From Streptomyces lycii (GTDB lineage Bacteria > Actinomycetota > Actinomycetes > Streptomycetales > Streptomycetaceae), in NCBI RefSeq assembly GCF_009735685.1, contig NZ_WHPN01000157.1:1-55683 (forward strand): DNA of 55,683 nt, given 5' to 3'. The notes under the pieces were generated by a model, which saw nothing but the letters and a program-made list of their open reading frames with translations, searched no databases and was not told the DNA's origin. Position numbers and translations under genes: made by a program. This document shows, one piece after another, positions 24,229 through 33,299 of the stretch. The stretch's first letter is position 1. Each line of letters begins with the position of its first letter.

Positions 24229-26751
24229 CTACAGCTGGCCGACGTCCGTGACCCGGATGACGGCCCGGCCCTCCGCGTCGGAGGCCGCGAGATCGACCTC
24301 CGCGCTGATGCCCCAGTCGTGGTCGCCCCGCGGGTCGGCGAAGGTCTGCCGGACCTTCCACAGCCCGTGCTCCGTGTCCTCCTCGATGCTGAGCAGCTTC
24401 GGCCCCCGGGCGTCCGGCCCGGTGCCCAAATCCTCGTACTCGTCCCAGTAGGCGTCCATGGCCTCGCCCCACGCGTCCTCGTCCCAGCCGGACTCCTCGT
24501 CCAGCTCGCCCAGCTCGGCCACCTTGTCCAGCGCCGCCAGCTCGACCCGGCGGAACATCGCGTTGCGGACGAGCACCCGGAAGGCGCGGGCGTTGGCGGT
24601 GACGGGCTTGACCTGGTCGGCGCGCTCCTGTGCCTCCTCGGCCGTCTCCACCTCCGGGTTGGCCAGCTGCTCCCATTCGTCCAGGAGGCTGGAGTCGACC
24701 TGCCGGACCATCTCCCCGAGCCAGGCGATGAGGTCCTCGAAGTCCTCGGACTTGAGGTCGTCGGGGACGGTGTGCTCCAGCGCCTTGTAGGCGCTCGCCA
24801 GGTAGCGCAGGACGATGCCCTCGGTGCGGGCGAGTTCGTAGAAGGCGGTGAACTCGGTGAAGGTCATCGCCCGCTCGTACATGTCCCGGATGACCGACTT
24901 CGGGGAGAGCGGATGGTCCCCGACCCAGGGGTGGCTCTTGCGGTAGACGCCGTAGGCGTGGAAGAGGAGTTCCTCCAGCGGCTTGGGATGGGTGATGTCC
25001 TGGAGCCGTTCCATCCGCTCCTCGTACTCGATCCCGTCGGCCTTCATCTCCTGTACGGCCTCGCCGCGCGCCTTGTTCTGCTGGGCGGCGAGAATCTGCC
25101 GCGGGTCGTCCAGCGTCGACTCCACGACCGACACCATGTCCAGGGCGTAGGAGGGGGATTCCGGGTCCAGCAGGTCGAAAGCCGCGAGCGCGAAGGTGGA
25201 CAGCGGCTGCTGAAGGGCGAAGTCCTGCTGGAGGTCCACGGTCAGCCGGACGATCCGGCCCTCGGCGTCGGGCTCGTCGAGCCGCTCGACCACGCCGCCG
25301 TCCAGCAGCGAGCGGTAGATGGCGATGGCGCGGCGGATGTGCCGCAGCTGGTTCTTGCGCGGCTCGTGGTTGTCCTCCAGCAGCCTGCGCATCGCGTCGA
25401 AGGCGTTGCCGGGGCGGGCGATCACCGACAGCAGCATGGTGTGGGTGACCCGGAACCGGGAGGTCAGTGGCTCCGGATCGGAGGCGATGAGCTTCTCGAA
25501 GGTGTTCTGGCCCCAGGAGACGAAGCCCTCGGGCGCCTTCTTGCGGACCACCTTGCGGCGCTTCTTGGGATCGTCACCGGCCTTGGCGAGCGCCTTCTCG
25601 TTCTCGACGACGTGCTCGGGGGCCTGGGCGACGACGAAGCCCGCCGTGTCGAAGCCGGCCCGGCCCGCACGCCCGGCGATCTGGTGGAACTCCCGTGCCC
25701 GCAGCGTCCGGACGCGCTGTCCGTCGTACTTCGTCAGCGCGGTGAACAGCACCGTGCGGATCGGCACGTTGACGCCGACCCCGAGGGTGTCCGTGCCGCA
25801 GATGACCTTGAGGAGTCCCGCCTGCGCCAGCCGCTCCACCAGGCGCCGGTACTTGGGCAGCATGCCCGCGTGGTGGACGCCGATCCCGTGCCGTACATAG
25901 CGCGAGAGGTTCCGGCCGAACTTCGTGGTGAAGCGGAAGTCGCCGATCAGCTTGGCGATCTCGTCCTTCTCGGCCCGGGTGCACATGTTGATGCTCATCA
26001 GCGCCTGGGCCCGCTCCACCGCCGCCGCCTGGGTGAAGTGGACGATGTAGACGGGTGCCTGGTGTGTCTCCAGCAGTTCGGTCAGCGTCTCCGTCAGGGG
26101 AGTCGTGCGGTATTCGTAGGACAGCGGCACCGGACGGGTCGCGGACCGCACGACCGCGGTCGGCCGGCCCGTGCGCCGGGTGAGGTCCTCCTCGAACCGC
26201 GACATGTCACCGAGCGTCGCCGACATCAGTACGAACTGCACCTGCGGCAGTTCCAGCAGCGGGATCTGCCAGGCCCAGCCGCGGTCGGGCTCGGCGTAGA
26301 AATGGAATTCGTCCATCACGACCTGGCCGATGTCCGCGTCCTTGCCGTCGCGCAGCGCGATGGAGGCCAGCACCTCGGCGGTGCAGCAGATCACCGGAGC
26401 GTCGGCGTTGACCGACGCGTCACCGGTGAGCATGCCGACGTTCTCCGTGCCGAACAGTTTGCACAGGTCGAAGAACTTCTCCGACACCAGAGCCTTGATC
26501 GGCGCGGTGTAGAAGGTGACCTCGTCCTTCGCCAGCGCGGTGAAGTGCGCTCCCGCCGCGACCAGGCTCTTGCCGGATCCCGTCGGGGTGGACAGGATGA
26601 CGTTCGCCCCGGAGACCACTTCGATCAGTGCCTCCTCCTGAGCCGGATAGAGGGCGATGCCCTGCTCCTCGGCCCAGCTGGAGAACGCCTCGAAGAGAGC
26701 GTCGGGATCGGCGTCGTTCGGCAGATGATCGATGAGGGTCACGCCCTCCAT
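24229..26751 (-). CDS. DEAD/DEAH-box RNA helicase, SKI2/Mtr4-like (DUF3516 type)
   Basis: An 840-residue superfamily 2 helicase. The Q/Walker A region STPTGSGKSLVAAGAHF is near residue 52, motif Ib TAPIKALVSEKFFDL follows, the DExH box is DEFH (VVMDEFHFYAEPDRG) near 144, and motif III is SATLGD near 178. A helicase C-terminal domain has GTDTLGVGVNVPIRTVLF and motif VI QIAGRAGRAGFDT near 355. The C-terminal 450 residues (VSWGQNTFEKLIASDPEPL onward) match the DUF3516-type extension of actinobacterial helicases. The start is put at ATG 26751; TTG 26763 is possible. It probably remodels RNA during processing or decay. Confidence 0.93.
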   Translation of the reverse strand: MEGVTLIDHLPNDADPDALFEAFSSWAEEQGIALYPAQEEALIEVVSGANVILSTPTGSGKSLVAAGAHFTALAKDEVTFYTAPIKALVSEKFFDLCKLFGTENVGMLTGDASVNADAPVICCTAEVLASIALRDGKDADIGQVVMDEFHFYAEPDRGWAWQIPLLELPQVQFVLMSATLGDMSRFEEDLTRRTGRPTAVVRSATRPVPLSYEYRTTPLTETLTELLETHQAPVYIVHFTQAAAVERAQALMSINMCTRAEKDEIAKLIGDFRFTTKFGRNLSRYVRHGIGVHHAGMLPKYRRLVERLAQAGLLKVICGTDTLGVGVNVPIRTVLFTALTKYDGQRVRTLRAREFHQIAGRAGRAGFDTAGFVVAQAPEHVVENEKALAKAGDDPKKRRKVVRKKAPEGFVSWGQNTFEKLIASDPEPLTSRFRVTHTMLLSVIARPGNAFDAMRRLLEDNHEPRKNQLRHIRRAIAIYRSLLDGGVVERLDEPDAEGRIVRLTVDLQQDFALQQPLSTFALAAFDLLDPESPSYALDMVSVVESTLDDPRQILAAQQNKARGEAVQEMKADGIEYEERMERLQDITHPKPLEELLFHAYGVYRKSHPWVGDHPLSPKSVIRDMYERAMTFTEFTAFYELARTEGIVLRYLASAYKALEHTVPDDLKSEDFEDLIAWLGEMVRQVDSSLLDEWEQLANPEVETAEEAQERADQVKPVTANARAFRVLVRNAMFRRVELAALDKVAELGELDEESGWDEDAWGEAMDAYWDEYEDLGTGPDARGPKLLSIEEDTEHGLWKVRQTFADPRGDHDWGISAEVDLAASDAEGRAVIRVTDVGQL

Positions 26752-26890
26752 ACTGCCTGCCAACCGGCCGGATCGGGGAACCGGGCGACCGGGCGAAGAT
26801 CATGTGGCGATACGCTGGCCGCCGACAGGTCATCAGTGGAAGCGCTGCGACCCGAGAGCCGAGCAGACAACAAGGGGGGCGGGCGACCGC

Positions 26891-27682
26891 ATGATGGGAC
26901 CGGCGCACTCACTGTCCGGAGCCGCCGCATGGCTGGGGGTGGGCGCCGCGGCGGCGGCCGCGGACCATCCGATGCCCTGGCCGGTGCTGGTCGTCGGGGC
27001 TCTGATCTGCTCGGGCGCCGCGCTCGCCCCGGACCTGGACCACAAGTCGGCGACGATCTCGCGCGCCTTCGGGCCGGTCTCACGGCTGCTGTGCGAGATC
27101 ATCGACAAGCTCTCGTTCGCTGTCTACAAAGCGACGAAGAAACAGGGCGACCCGCGGCGCACCGGCGGTCACCGGACGCTCACGCACACCTGGCTGTGGG
27201 CCGTTCTCATCGGGACCGGCACCTCCGTGCTGGCGATGAGCGGCGGCCGCTGGGCGGTGCTGGGCATCCTGTTCGTCCACATGGTGCTGGCGGTCGAGGG
27301 CCTGCTGTGGCGGGCGGCGCGGGTCTCCAGCGACGTCCTGGTCTGGCTCCTCGGTGCCACCAGCGCCTGGATCCTGGCGGGCGTCCTGAACAAGCCGGGC
27401 AACGGCTCGGACTGGCTGTTCAGCGCCCCGGGCCAGGAGTACCTGTGGCTGGGGCTGCCCATCGTGCTCGGCGCGCTGGTCCACTGCGTGGGGGACGCAC
27501 TCACCGTCTCCGGCTGCCCGATCCTGTGGCCCATCCCGGTCGGGCGCAAGCGCTGGTATCCGCTCGGCCCGCCGAAGCCCATGCGCTTCCGGGCGGGGAG
27601 CTGGGTCGAACTCAAGGTGCTGATGCCGGCCTTCATGCTGCTGGGCGGCCTGGGCTGCCTGGGTGCCCTCGGCCTCATCTGA
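26891..27682 (+). CDS. Membrane-bound metal-dependent hydrolase, YdjM-like
   Basis: A 263-residue integral membrane protein. It begins MMGPAHSLSGAAAWLG, with a histidine near the N-terminus, then PDLDHKSATISRAFGP near residue 50 and GGHRTLTHTWLWA near residue 93, the histidine/aspartate motifs of the YdjM (LexA-binding inner-membrane-associated hydrolase) family. About five hydrophobic segments follow (VVGALICSGAAL, VLGILFVHMVLAVEGLL, LLGATSAWILAGVL, and one at the C-terminus). It is divergent from the DEAD-box helicase. The biochemical role is unknown. ATG 26894, one codon later, is an equal start. Confidence 0.85.
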   Translation: MMGPAHSLSGAAAWLGVGAAAAAADHPMPWPVLVVGALICSGAALAPDLDHKSATISRAFGPVSRLLCEIIDKLSFAVYKATKKQGDPRRTGGHRTLTHTWLWAVLIGTGTSVLAMSGGRWAVLGILFVHMVLAVEGLLWRAARVSSDVLVWLLGATSAWILAGVLNKPGNGSDWLFSAPGQEYLWLGLPIVLGALVHCVGDALTVSGCPILWPIPVGRKRWYPLGPPKPMRFRAGSWVELKVLMPAFMLLGGLGCLGALGLI

Positions 27683-27780
27683 CGACCGCGGCCCGTCCCG
27701 CGGCGCCCCCGCACCTGTCCCGCGGCGCTCCCGCCCCCGCCCCCGCGCCGTCGTCACCGCACCCTTCCGCTTCACCCTCA

Positions 27781-27817
27781 CGGGTCCCGGCCCAGCGGCC
27801 GCCGGGACCCGTTCTTT
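27781..27817 (+). terminator. Intrinsic terminator with T-rich tail
   Basis: A perfect 11-bp stem, CGGGTCCCGGC (27781-27791) with GCCGGGACCCG (27801-27811), encloses a 9-nt loop and is followed by TTCTTT (27812-27817). It ends the YdjM-like gene unit. Confidence 0.85.
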
Positions 27818-27889
27818 CTGTGCAGCCTCTGCACCGCCCGGCGGCCGCGGGCCCTTCTGCGCAGCCGGAAAGCTCCTCTGCGCGATCTG

Positions 27890-27918
27890 TTGACGCCATA
27901 CCATCCGGTCGGTACGTT
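27890..27918 (+). promoter_or_regulatory. Promoter of the MFS gene with a TetR-like dyad in the spacer
   Basis: TTGACG at 27890-27895 and TACGTT at 27913-27918 are spaced by 17 bp, a near-consensus housekeeping promoter 84 bp before the ATG at 28002. Within and beyond the spacer, 27899-27914 reads TACCATCCGGTCGGTA, a 16-bp dyad matching its complement at 12 positions, the style of a TetR-family operator. A bound repressor there would block RNA polymerase. No TetR gene is nearby. The rest of 27683-28001 holds only the terminator. Confidence 0.7.
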
Positions 27919-28001
27919 CGCCCGAACTCCGCCGGGGTGTGCGTTCCGTTTCGGCCCGGTTCGGAGCTCAACTGTCCGTACCGTCCGCGAAGGACCGCAC
28001 C

Positions 28002-29405
28002 ATGGACACCTCTGCCCCGGGCAACGACAGTCCGCCGCCGACCGGCGGGACCGCCTCCGGACCCGCCGCTCCGCCCACCACCGCATCCGATCCCGCCGCA
28101 TCCGGTCCCGCCGTCTCCGATCCCGCGGAGATCTCGCGCCGCCGGCGCACCGCCGGAGCCGCGGCGCTGGCAGCCGCGGTCGAGTGGTACGACTACTTCA
28201 TCTTCGGCATCGCCGCGGCCCTCGTCCTCGGCGACCGCTTCTTCCCCTCGGCCAGCCCCGTCGCCGGCGTCCTGGCGTCCTTCGCCACCTTCGCCGTCGG
28301 CTTTCTCGCGCGCCCGCTCGGCGGTGTCGTCGCCGGCCAGCTCGGTGACCGGCGCGGCCGCAAGCCCATGCTGGTCCTGGCGCTGACGGTGATGGGCCTG
28401 TCGACCACCGCCATCGGCCTGCTGCCGTCCTACGACACGATCGGCGTCCTGGCCCCCGTCCTGCTGGTGACCCTGCGCGTGCTGCAGGGCGTCGCCGTCG
28501 GGGCGCAGTGGGGCGGCGCCATGCTGATGGCGACCGAGTACGCCCCGCCCGGCAAGCGCGGGCTGTACGGCAGCCTGGTCCAGCTCGGCGTGCCGATCGG
28601 CGTCGTCACCGCCAACTCGGCGTTCCTGCTCACCGAGGCCGTCACGTCGGAGGGCTCCTTCGCCTCCTGGGGATGGCGGGTGCCGTTCCTGGTCGGGCTG
28701 CTCGTCCTCGTACTCGCCTGGTACATCCACACGCGCGTCGAGGAGACCCCCGAGTTCCGGGAGGCCGAACAGCGGCTCGCCCGGCAGGAGAGGGAACGCG
28801 GCAGCGAGCGCTCCCCGCTGCGCGAGGTCCTCGGCAGGCACCGCGGTACGGTGCTGCTCGCCGGCGGCTCGTTCGCCGTCAACACGGCCACCTTCTACAT
28901 CCTCATCACCGGGGTGCTCGACTACACCACGCGTGAACTCGGCATGGAGCGCGGGGCGGTGCTCACCGTCTCCCTGCTGGTCAGCTGCTTCCAGTTGCTG
29001 ATGATCCCGGCCGCCGCGGCCCTCTCGGACCGGATCGGACGCATCCGGGTCTACGAGTTCGGCGCCGCGGGGCTGCTGCTGTGGGCGGTGCCGATGTTCC
29101 TGCTGATCGACACCGGGTCGCTGGTGGGGCTTGCTGTCGGGACGTTCGTCGGCAGCTTCTTCCTGAGCGTCATGTACGGCCCGCAGGCGGCGCTGTTCTC
29201 CGAGCTGTTCACCGCGGAGATGCGCTACACCGGGGCCTCGCTCGGCTACCAGATCAGCGCGGTCCTCGGCGGCGGCCTGGCGCCGTTCGTCATGGTGCTG
29301 CTGCTGGAGTCCACCGGCACGTCGATGTCCGTCTCGGCCTACATCGCCGGGCTCGCCGTCGTGGCGCTCGCCTCCATCGCGGTGCTCAAACGCCGCGCCC
29401 GCTGA
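28002..29405 (+). CDS. MFS transporter, metabolite:H+ symporter (ShiA/ProP) family
   Basis: A 467-residue 12-span carrier. After a Pro/Ser/Thr-rich cytoplasmic N-terminus of about 45 residues comes the MHS start (AAALAAAVEWYDYFIFGIAAALV). The loop 2-3 motif GQLGDRRGRKPML, RVLQGVAVGAQWGGAMLMATEYAPPGKRGLYGS after span 4, WRVPFLVG and the HTRVEETPEF loop follow, all hallmarks of the family that carries shikimate, 2-oxoglutarate, proline/betaine and aromatic acids with protons. The EWYDYF motif is intact. The substrate cannot be named. It may import an organic acid. Confidence 0.92.
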   Translation: MDTSAPGNDSPPPTGGTASGPAAPPTTASDPAASGPAVSDPAEISRRRRTAGAAALAAAVEWYDYFIFGIAAALVLGDRFFPSASPVAGVLASFATFAVGFLARPLGGVVAGQLGDRRGRKPMLVLALTVMGLSTTAIGLLPSYDTIGVLAPVLLVTLRVLQGVAVGAQWGGAMLMATEYAPPGKRGLYGSLVQLGVPIGVVTANSAFLLTEAVTSEGSFASWGWRVPFLVGLLVLVLAWYIHTRVEETPEFREAEQRLARQERERGSERSPLREVLGRHRGTVLLAGGSFAVNTATFYILITGVLDYTTRELGMERGAVLTVSLLVSCFQLLMIPAAAALSDRIGRIRVYEFGAAGLLLWAVPMFLLIDTGSLVGLAVGTFVGSFFLSVMYGPQAALFSELFTAEMRYTGASLGYQISAVLGGGLAPFVMVLLLESTGTSMSVSAYIAGLAVVALASIAVLKRRAR

Positions 29406-29421
29406 TCAGCGGCCGCGCCCG

Positions 29422-29458
29422 CCCCGCCCCCGCCCGGACACGCCGGACGGGGGCGGGG
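29422..29458. terminator. Bidirectional hairpin between MFS and ABC genes
   Basis: CCCCGCCCCCGCCCGG (29422-29437) pairs with 29443-29458 over 15 of 16 positions with a 5-nt loop, between two convergent genes. One of the strongest hairpins in the window. Confidence 0.85.
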
Positions 29459-29516
29459 CAGTGCGCGGGCGGGGATGTCGCCGGCGGGGCCTCGCGGACA
29501 GGGCAGCCGGGCGGTG

Positions 29517-31298
29517 TCACCCGTGCCAGGAGCGCCAGAGCGAGGCGTACGCGCCGTCCGCCGCGACCAGTTCGTCGTGGCTGCCGAGTTCGCTGATCCT
29601 GCCGTCCTCCACCACCGCGATCACATCGGCGTCGTGCGCGGTGTGCAGCCGGTGCGCGATCGCGACGATGGTCCGCCCCTCCAGCACCCGCGCCAGGGAC
29701 CGTTCCAGGTGCCGTGCCGCGCGCGGGTCCAGCAGCGACGTCGCCTCGTCCAGCACCAGGGTGTGCGGATCGGCCAGCACCAGCCGGGCCAGCGCGATCT
29801 GCTGCGCCTGCGCCGGGGTGAGCGCCAGCCCGCCGGACCCGACCTCGGTGTCCAGCCCGTCGTCCAGCGCGCCCGCCCAGTCCGTGGCGTCCACCGCGCC
29901 GAGCGCCGCCCACAGCTCCGCGTCCTCGGCGCCGGTCCGGGCCAGCAGCAGGTTGTCGCGCAGCGAACCGACGAAGACGTGGTGCTCCTGGTTCACCAGG
30001 GCGACGTGCTCGCGGACCCGCTCAGCCGGCATCCGGGCCAGCTCCGCCCCGCCGAGCGACACCTCGCCCGTGCGGGGTGCGTAGATCCCGGCGAGCAGCC
30101 GGCCCAGGGTCGACTTGCCCGCGCCGGACGGGCCGACCAGCGCCACCCGGCTCCCCGGCCGCACGTCGAGCGACACCCCGTGCAGGACGTCGTTGCCCGC
30201 GCGGTAGCCGAAGCGGACGTCCGCCGCCCGCAGGTCCGTGCCGTCGGGCCGGACCCGGTCGTCCGCGTCCTCGTCGCCGATCTCCCGGACCCCGACCAGA
30301 CGGGCCAGCGACACCTGGGCGACCTGGAGTTCGTCGTACCAGCGCAGGATCAGCCCGACCGGCTCGACCAGCATCTGGGCGAGCAGCGCCCCGGTCGTCA
30401 GGCCGCCCACCGTCATCCAGCCGTTCAGTACGCAGACCCCGCCGATCATCAGCGAGGCGCCGAGGATCGTGACGTGCGAGATGTTGATGACGGGAAACAG
30501 CACCGACCGCAGCCACAATGTGTACCTTTCCCACGCCGTCCATTCGCGGATCCGCTGGTCCGACAGCGCGATCCGGCGGCGGCCCAGCCGGTGCGCCTCG
30601 ATGGTCCGTCCGGCGTCCACGCTCTCGGCGAGCGCCGCGGCCACGGCCGCGTAGCCGGCGGCCTCCGAACGGTACGCGGCGGGGGCCCGGCGGTAGTACC
30701 AGCGGCAGCCGACCAGCAGCAGCGGCAGCGCCACGAGGACGGCGAGCGCCAGCGGCGGTGCCGTCACCGTCATCCCGGCGAGCAGCAGCACCGCCCACAC
30801 CACGCCCACGGCCAGCTGCGGGACCGCCTCGCGCATGGCGTTCGCCAGCCGGTCGACGTCGGTGGTGATCCGCGACAGGAGGTCCCCGGTCCCGGCCCGC
30901 TCCAGCACACCCGGCGGCAGCCCGACGGACCGTACGAGGAAGTCCTCGCGCAGGTCGGCCAGCATCTCCTCACCGAGGACGGCCCCGCGCAGCCGGACCA
31001 GCCGCGTGAACACCGTCTGCACGGCGAGCGCCAGCGCGAACAGCCCCACCGTCCACTCCAGCCGGATCTCCCGGGCGCCGTCCGCCAGGCTCTGCACCAG
31101 GCCGCCGAGGAGGTAGGGGCCGGTCATCGAGGCGATGACGGCGACCGCGTTCACGACGACGAGCAGGACGAACGCCCGGCGGTGCCGCAGCAGCAGCTCC
31201 CGTACATAAGCCCGGACCGTCGCGGACGACGCCACCGGCAGGGTCGTCACCGTCTCCGGTGCCGCCGGGTCGTACGCGGGGGGTGCCGTGCCGATCAT
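29517..31298 (-). CDS. ABC exporter subunit with intact Walker A and degenerate signature
   Basis: A 593-residue half-transporter: six membrane segments in residues about 35-320 (FVLLVVVNAVAVIASMTGPYLLGG, VGLFALALAVQTVF and others), then a nucleotide-binding domain. Walker A VGPSGAGKST is intact near residue 390, Walker B LVLDEATSLLD near 518 and the switch histidine in AIAHRLHTAHD near 548. The ABC signature is degenerate: LTPAQAQQIALA replaces LSGGQxQR near 495. Its ATG overlaps the stop of the upstream ABC gene as ATGA, so the two are translated together and probably form a heterodimer. The substrate is unknown. Confidence 0.92.
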   Translation of the reverse strand: MIGTAPPAYDPAAPETVTTLPVASSATVRAYVRELLLRHRRAFVLLVVVNAVAVIASMTGPYLLGGLVQSLADGAREIRLEWTVGLFALALAVQTVFTRLVRLRGAVLGEEMLADLREDFLVRSVGLPPGVLERAGTGDLLSRITTDVDRLANAMREAVPQLAVGVVWAVLLLAGMTVTAPPLALAVLVALPLLLVGCRWYYRRAPAAYRSEAAGYAAVAAALAESVDAGRTIEAHRLGRRRIALSDQRIREWTAWERYTLWLRSVLFPVINISHVTILGASLMIGGVCVLNGWMTVGGLTTGALLAQMLVEPVGLILRWYDELQVAQVSLARLVGVREIGDEDADDRVRPDGTDLRAADVRFGYRAGNDVLHGVSLDVRPGSRVALVGPSGAGKSTLGRLLAGIYAPRTGEVSLGGAELARMPAERVREHVALVNQEHHVFVGSLRDNLLLARTGAEDAELWAALGAVDATDWAGALDDGLDTEVGSGGLALTPAQAQQIALARLVLADPHTLVLDEATSLLDPRAARHLERSLARVLEGRTIVAIAHRLHTAHDADVIAVVEDGRISELGSHDELVAADGAYASLWRSWHG

Positions 31299-33199
31299 GC
31301 CAACTCCTCGTACTCCGCGAGCGCGGCGCGTTCCGCGACCGGTGTCCGGGGCCGCGGCCCGCCGGACTCTTCCTGCTCCTGCTCGGTCTCCCGGGTGACG
31401 ACGGCGCGGTAGCGGGGGTCCGTCCGCAGCAGCTCCCGGTGCGTGCCCGTCGCGGTGACCTTGCCTCCCGGTCCCTCCGACACGAACACCACGCGCTCGG
31501 CCCGGTCCAGCAGCAGCGGGCTGGAGGAGAACACCACGGTCGTGCGTCCCGCGCGGAGATCCCGCACCCCGTCGGCGATCCGTGCCTCCGTGTGCGAGTC
31601 GACGGCGCTCGTCGGTTCGTCCAGCACGAGCACCTCCGGATCGGCGACGAGCGAGCGCGCCAGCGCCAGCCGCTGCCGCTGGCCGCCGGAGAGCGACCGG
31701 CCGCGCTCCGTGATCCGGGCCCGCATCGGATCGTCCCCGGCGTCGGCCGATCCCTGCACGAGCGCGTCGAGCACATCACCGCACCGGGCCGCGGCCAGCG
31801 CCGCCGGTAGGGCCACCGTGCCCGATGCCGGAACGTCCAGCAGCTCGGCGAGCGTGCCCGAGAGCAGGACCGGGTCCTTGTCCTGGACCAGTACGGCGGC
31901 CCTGGCCTCGGCCAGCGGGACGGCGTCGAGCGGGGTGTCGCCGAGCAGTGCCGAGGGCTCGGCGGCCTCGCCGTCCGGCAGCGCGGCGTGCCCGCCGAGC
32001 CGGTCGGCCAGCCGGCCCGCCGCGTCCGGGTCGCCGCACACCACGGCGGTGAGGCTGCCGGCGGGAGCCAGCAGTCCGGTCGCCGGGTCGTACAGGTCGC
32101 CGGCCGGCCGGGGGGCCGTGGTCGACGCGGTCCCGGCGGACTCCGTGTCCCCGGCGGTCTCCGTGTCTCCGGCTGGCTCCGTGTCCCCGGCCGCCTCCGG
32201 CGAGCCGCGGCGCAGCGCCAGCACCCGGGCGGCGCGCTTGGCCGAGGGACGGGAGAAGGAGTACGCCATGGCGATCTCCTCGAAGTGCCGCAGTGGGAAG
32301 AGCAGGAACGTCACGGCCCCGTAGACCGTGACCAGCTCGCCCACCGAGATCCGTCCGCTGAAGGCGAGTTCGGCTCCGTACCAGACGACGCCGATCAGCA
32401 GCAGCCCCGGCAGCAGCACCTGCACGGCGCCGATCAGCGCCCACATCCGGGCGCTGTGCACGGCCGCCCGCCGCACCTCCTGCGAGGCCCGCCGGTATCG
32501 GCCCAGGAACAGCTCCTCACCGCCGATGCCGCGCAGCACGCGCAGCCCGGCCACGGTGTCCGAGGCCAGTTCGGTGGCGCGCCCGGCCTTCTCCCGCTGC
32601 TTGTCGGCGCGCCGGGTGGCGGGCGGCAGCAGCGGCAGCACGGCCAGCACCAGCAGCGGAACGCCGATCGCCACCACGGCGCCCAGCGCGGGCTGGTGGA
32701 CGACCAGCGCGACACACACCGCGACGGTGGTGATCGCCGCGGCCGTGAAGCGCGACAGCGACTCCACGAACCAGCCGATCTTCTCGACGTCGCCCGTCGA
32801 CACGGCCGCGACCTCGCCCGCCGCCACCCGCCGGGTCAGGGTGGCGCCCATCTCGGCGGTCTTGCGGGCGAGCAGCTGCTGGACGCGCGCCGCGGCGGTG
32901 ATCCAGTTGGTGACCGCCGTGCGGTGCAGCATCGTGTCGCCCAGCGCGACCAGCGCGCCGAGCAGGGCGATGAGTCCGCCCGCGAGCGCGAGCCGCGCGC
33001 CGGAGCGGTCGATCACCGCTTCCACGGCGGTGCCCACCGCCAGCGGAAGCGCCGCGAGCCCCGCCATGTGCAGCGTGCCCCACCCCAGGGACTTGAGCTG
33101 GCCGCCGAGCTGACGACGGCCCAGCCACAGCAGGAACGCTCCGCCGGAGCGGGTGTCGGGATCTCCGGGGTCGGGATACGGAAGGTCGCGAATCTGCAT
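31295..33199 (-). CDS. ABC exporter subunit with degenerate Walker A and intact signature
   Basis: A 634-residue half-transporter starting MQIRDLPYPDPGDPDTRSGG, with six membrane segments in residues about 40-330. In its nucleotide-binding domain Walker A is lost: near residue 390 it reads VVCGDPDAAGRLAD, without GKS/T. The switch histidine is also replaced (VFSSSPLLLDRAE near 560). In contrast the signature LSGGQRQRLALARSL (near 508) and Walker B VLVLDEPTSAVD (near 527) are perfect. A linker before the domain carries a 6-residue repeat, GDTE(P/T/S)A, three times. It pairs with the next gene. A dyad AAAGG-TTCG-CCTTT lies 37-50 bp upstream of the ATG. Confidence 0.92.
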   Translation of the reverse strand: MQIRDLPYPDPGDPDTRSGGAFLLWLGRRQLGGQLKSLGWGTLHMAGLAALPLAVGTAVEAVIDRSGARLALAGGLIALLGALVALGDTMLHRTAVTNWITAAARVQQLLARKTAEMGATLTRRVAAGEVAAVSTGDVEKIGWFVESLSRFTAAAITTVAVCVALVVHQPALGAVVAIGVPLLVLAVLPLLPPATRRADKQREKAGRATELASDTVAGLRVLRGIGGEELFLGRYRRASQEVRRAAVHSARMWALIGAVQVLLPGLLLIGVVWYGAELAFSGRISVGELVTVYGAVTFLLFPLRHFEEIAMAYSFSRPSAKRAARVLALRRGSPEAAGDTEPAGDTETAGDTESAGTASTTAPRPAGDLYDPATGLLAPAGSLTAVVCGDPDAAGRLADRLGGHAALPDGEAAEPSALLGDTPLDAVPLAEARAAVLVQDKDPVLLSGTLAELLDVPASGTVALPAALAAARCGDVLDALVQGSADAGDDPMRARITERGRSLSGGQRQRLALARSLVADPEVLVLDEPTSAVDSHTEARIADGVRDLRAGRTTVVFSSSPLLLDRAERVVFVSEGPGGKVTATGTHRELLRTDPRYRAVVTRETEQEQEESGGPRPRTPVAERAALAEYEELA

Positions 33200-33235
33200 G
33201 ACGTCCCAGAGGTCGGTCTCGGGCGGGGAGCTGTG

Positions 33236-33249
33236 AAAGGTTCGCCTTT
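33236..33249 (-). promoter_or_regulatory. Dyad upstream of the ABC exporter pair
   Basis: AAAGG-TTCG-CCTTT is a 5-bp inverted repeat 37-50 bp before the ABC start codon. On the coding strand it reads AAAGGCGAACCTTT, partly like the actinomycete iron box core (AGGCTAACCT). Operator function is inferred and weakly supported. Confidence 0.35.
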
Positions 33250-33299
33250 TCCGGCCGCCGGAATCAACCGGTTTTACGGCGGGGTGCGAGGATGGGTCC

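Noticed and set aside
23752..28386. A 1,544-codon open frame on the plus strand
   Set aside because: It lies antisense to a complete DEAD-box helicase and across the YdjM-like gene. Its composition (Val/Leu/Gly/Asp/His mix) is that of a complementary strand of GC-rich coding DNA, and it has no recognisable domain.
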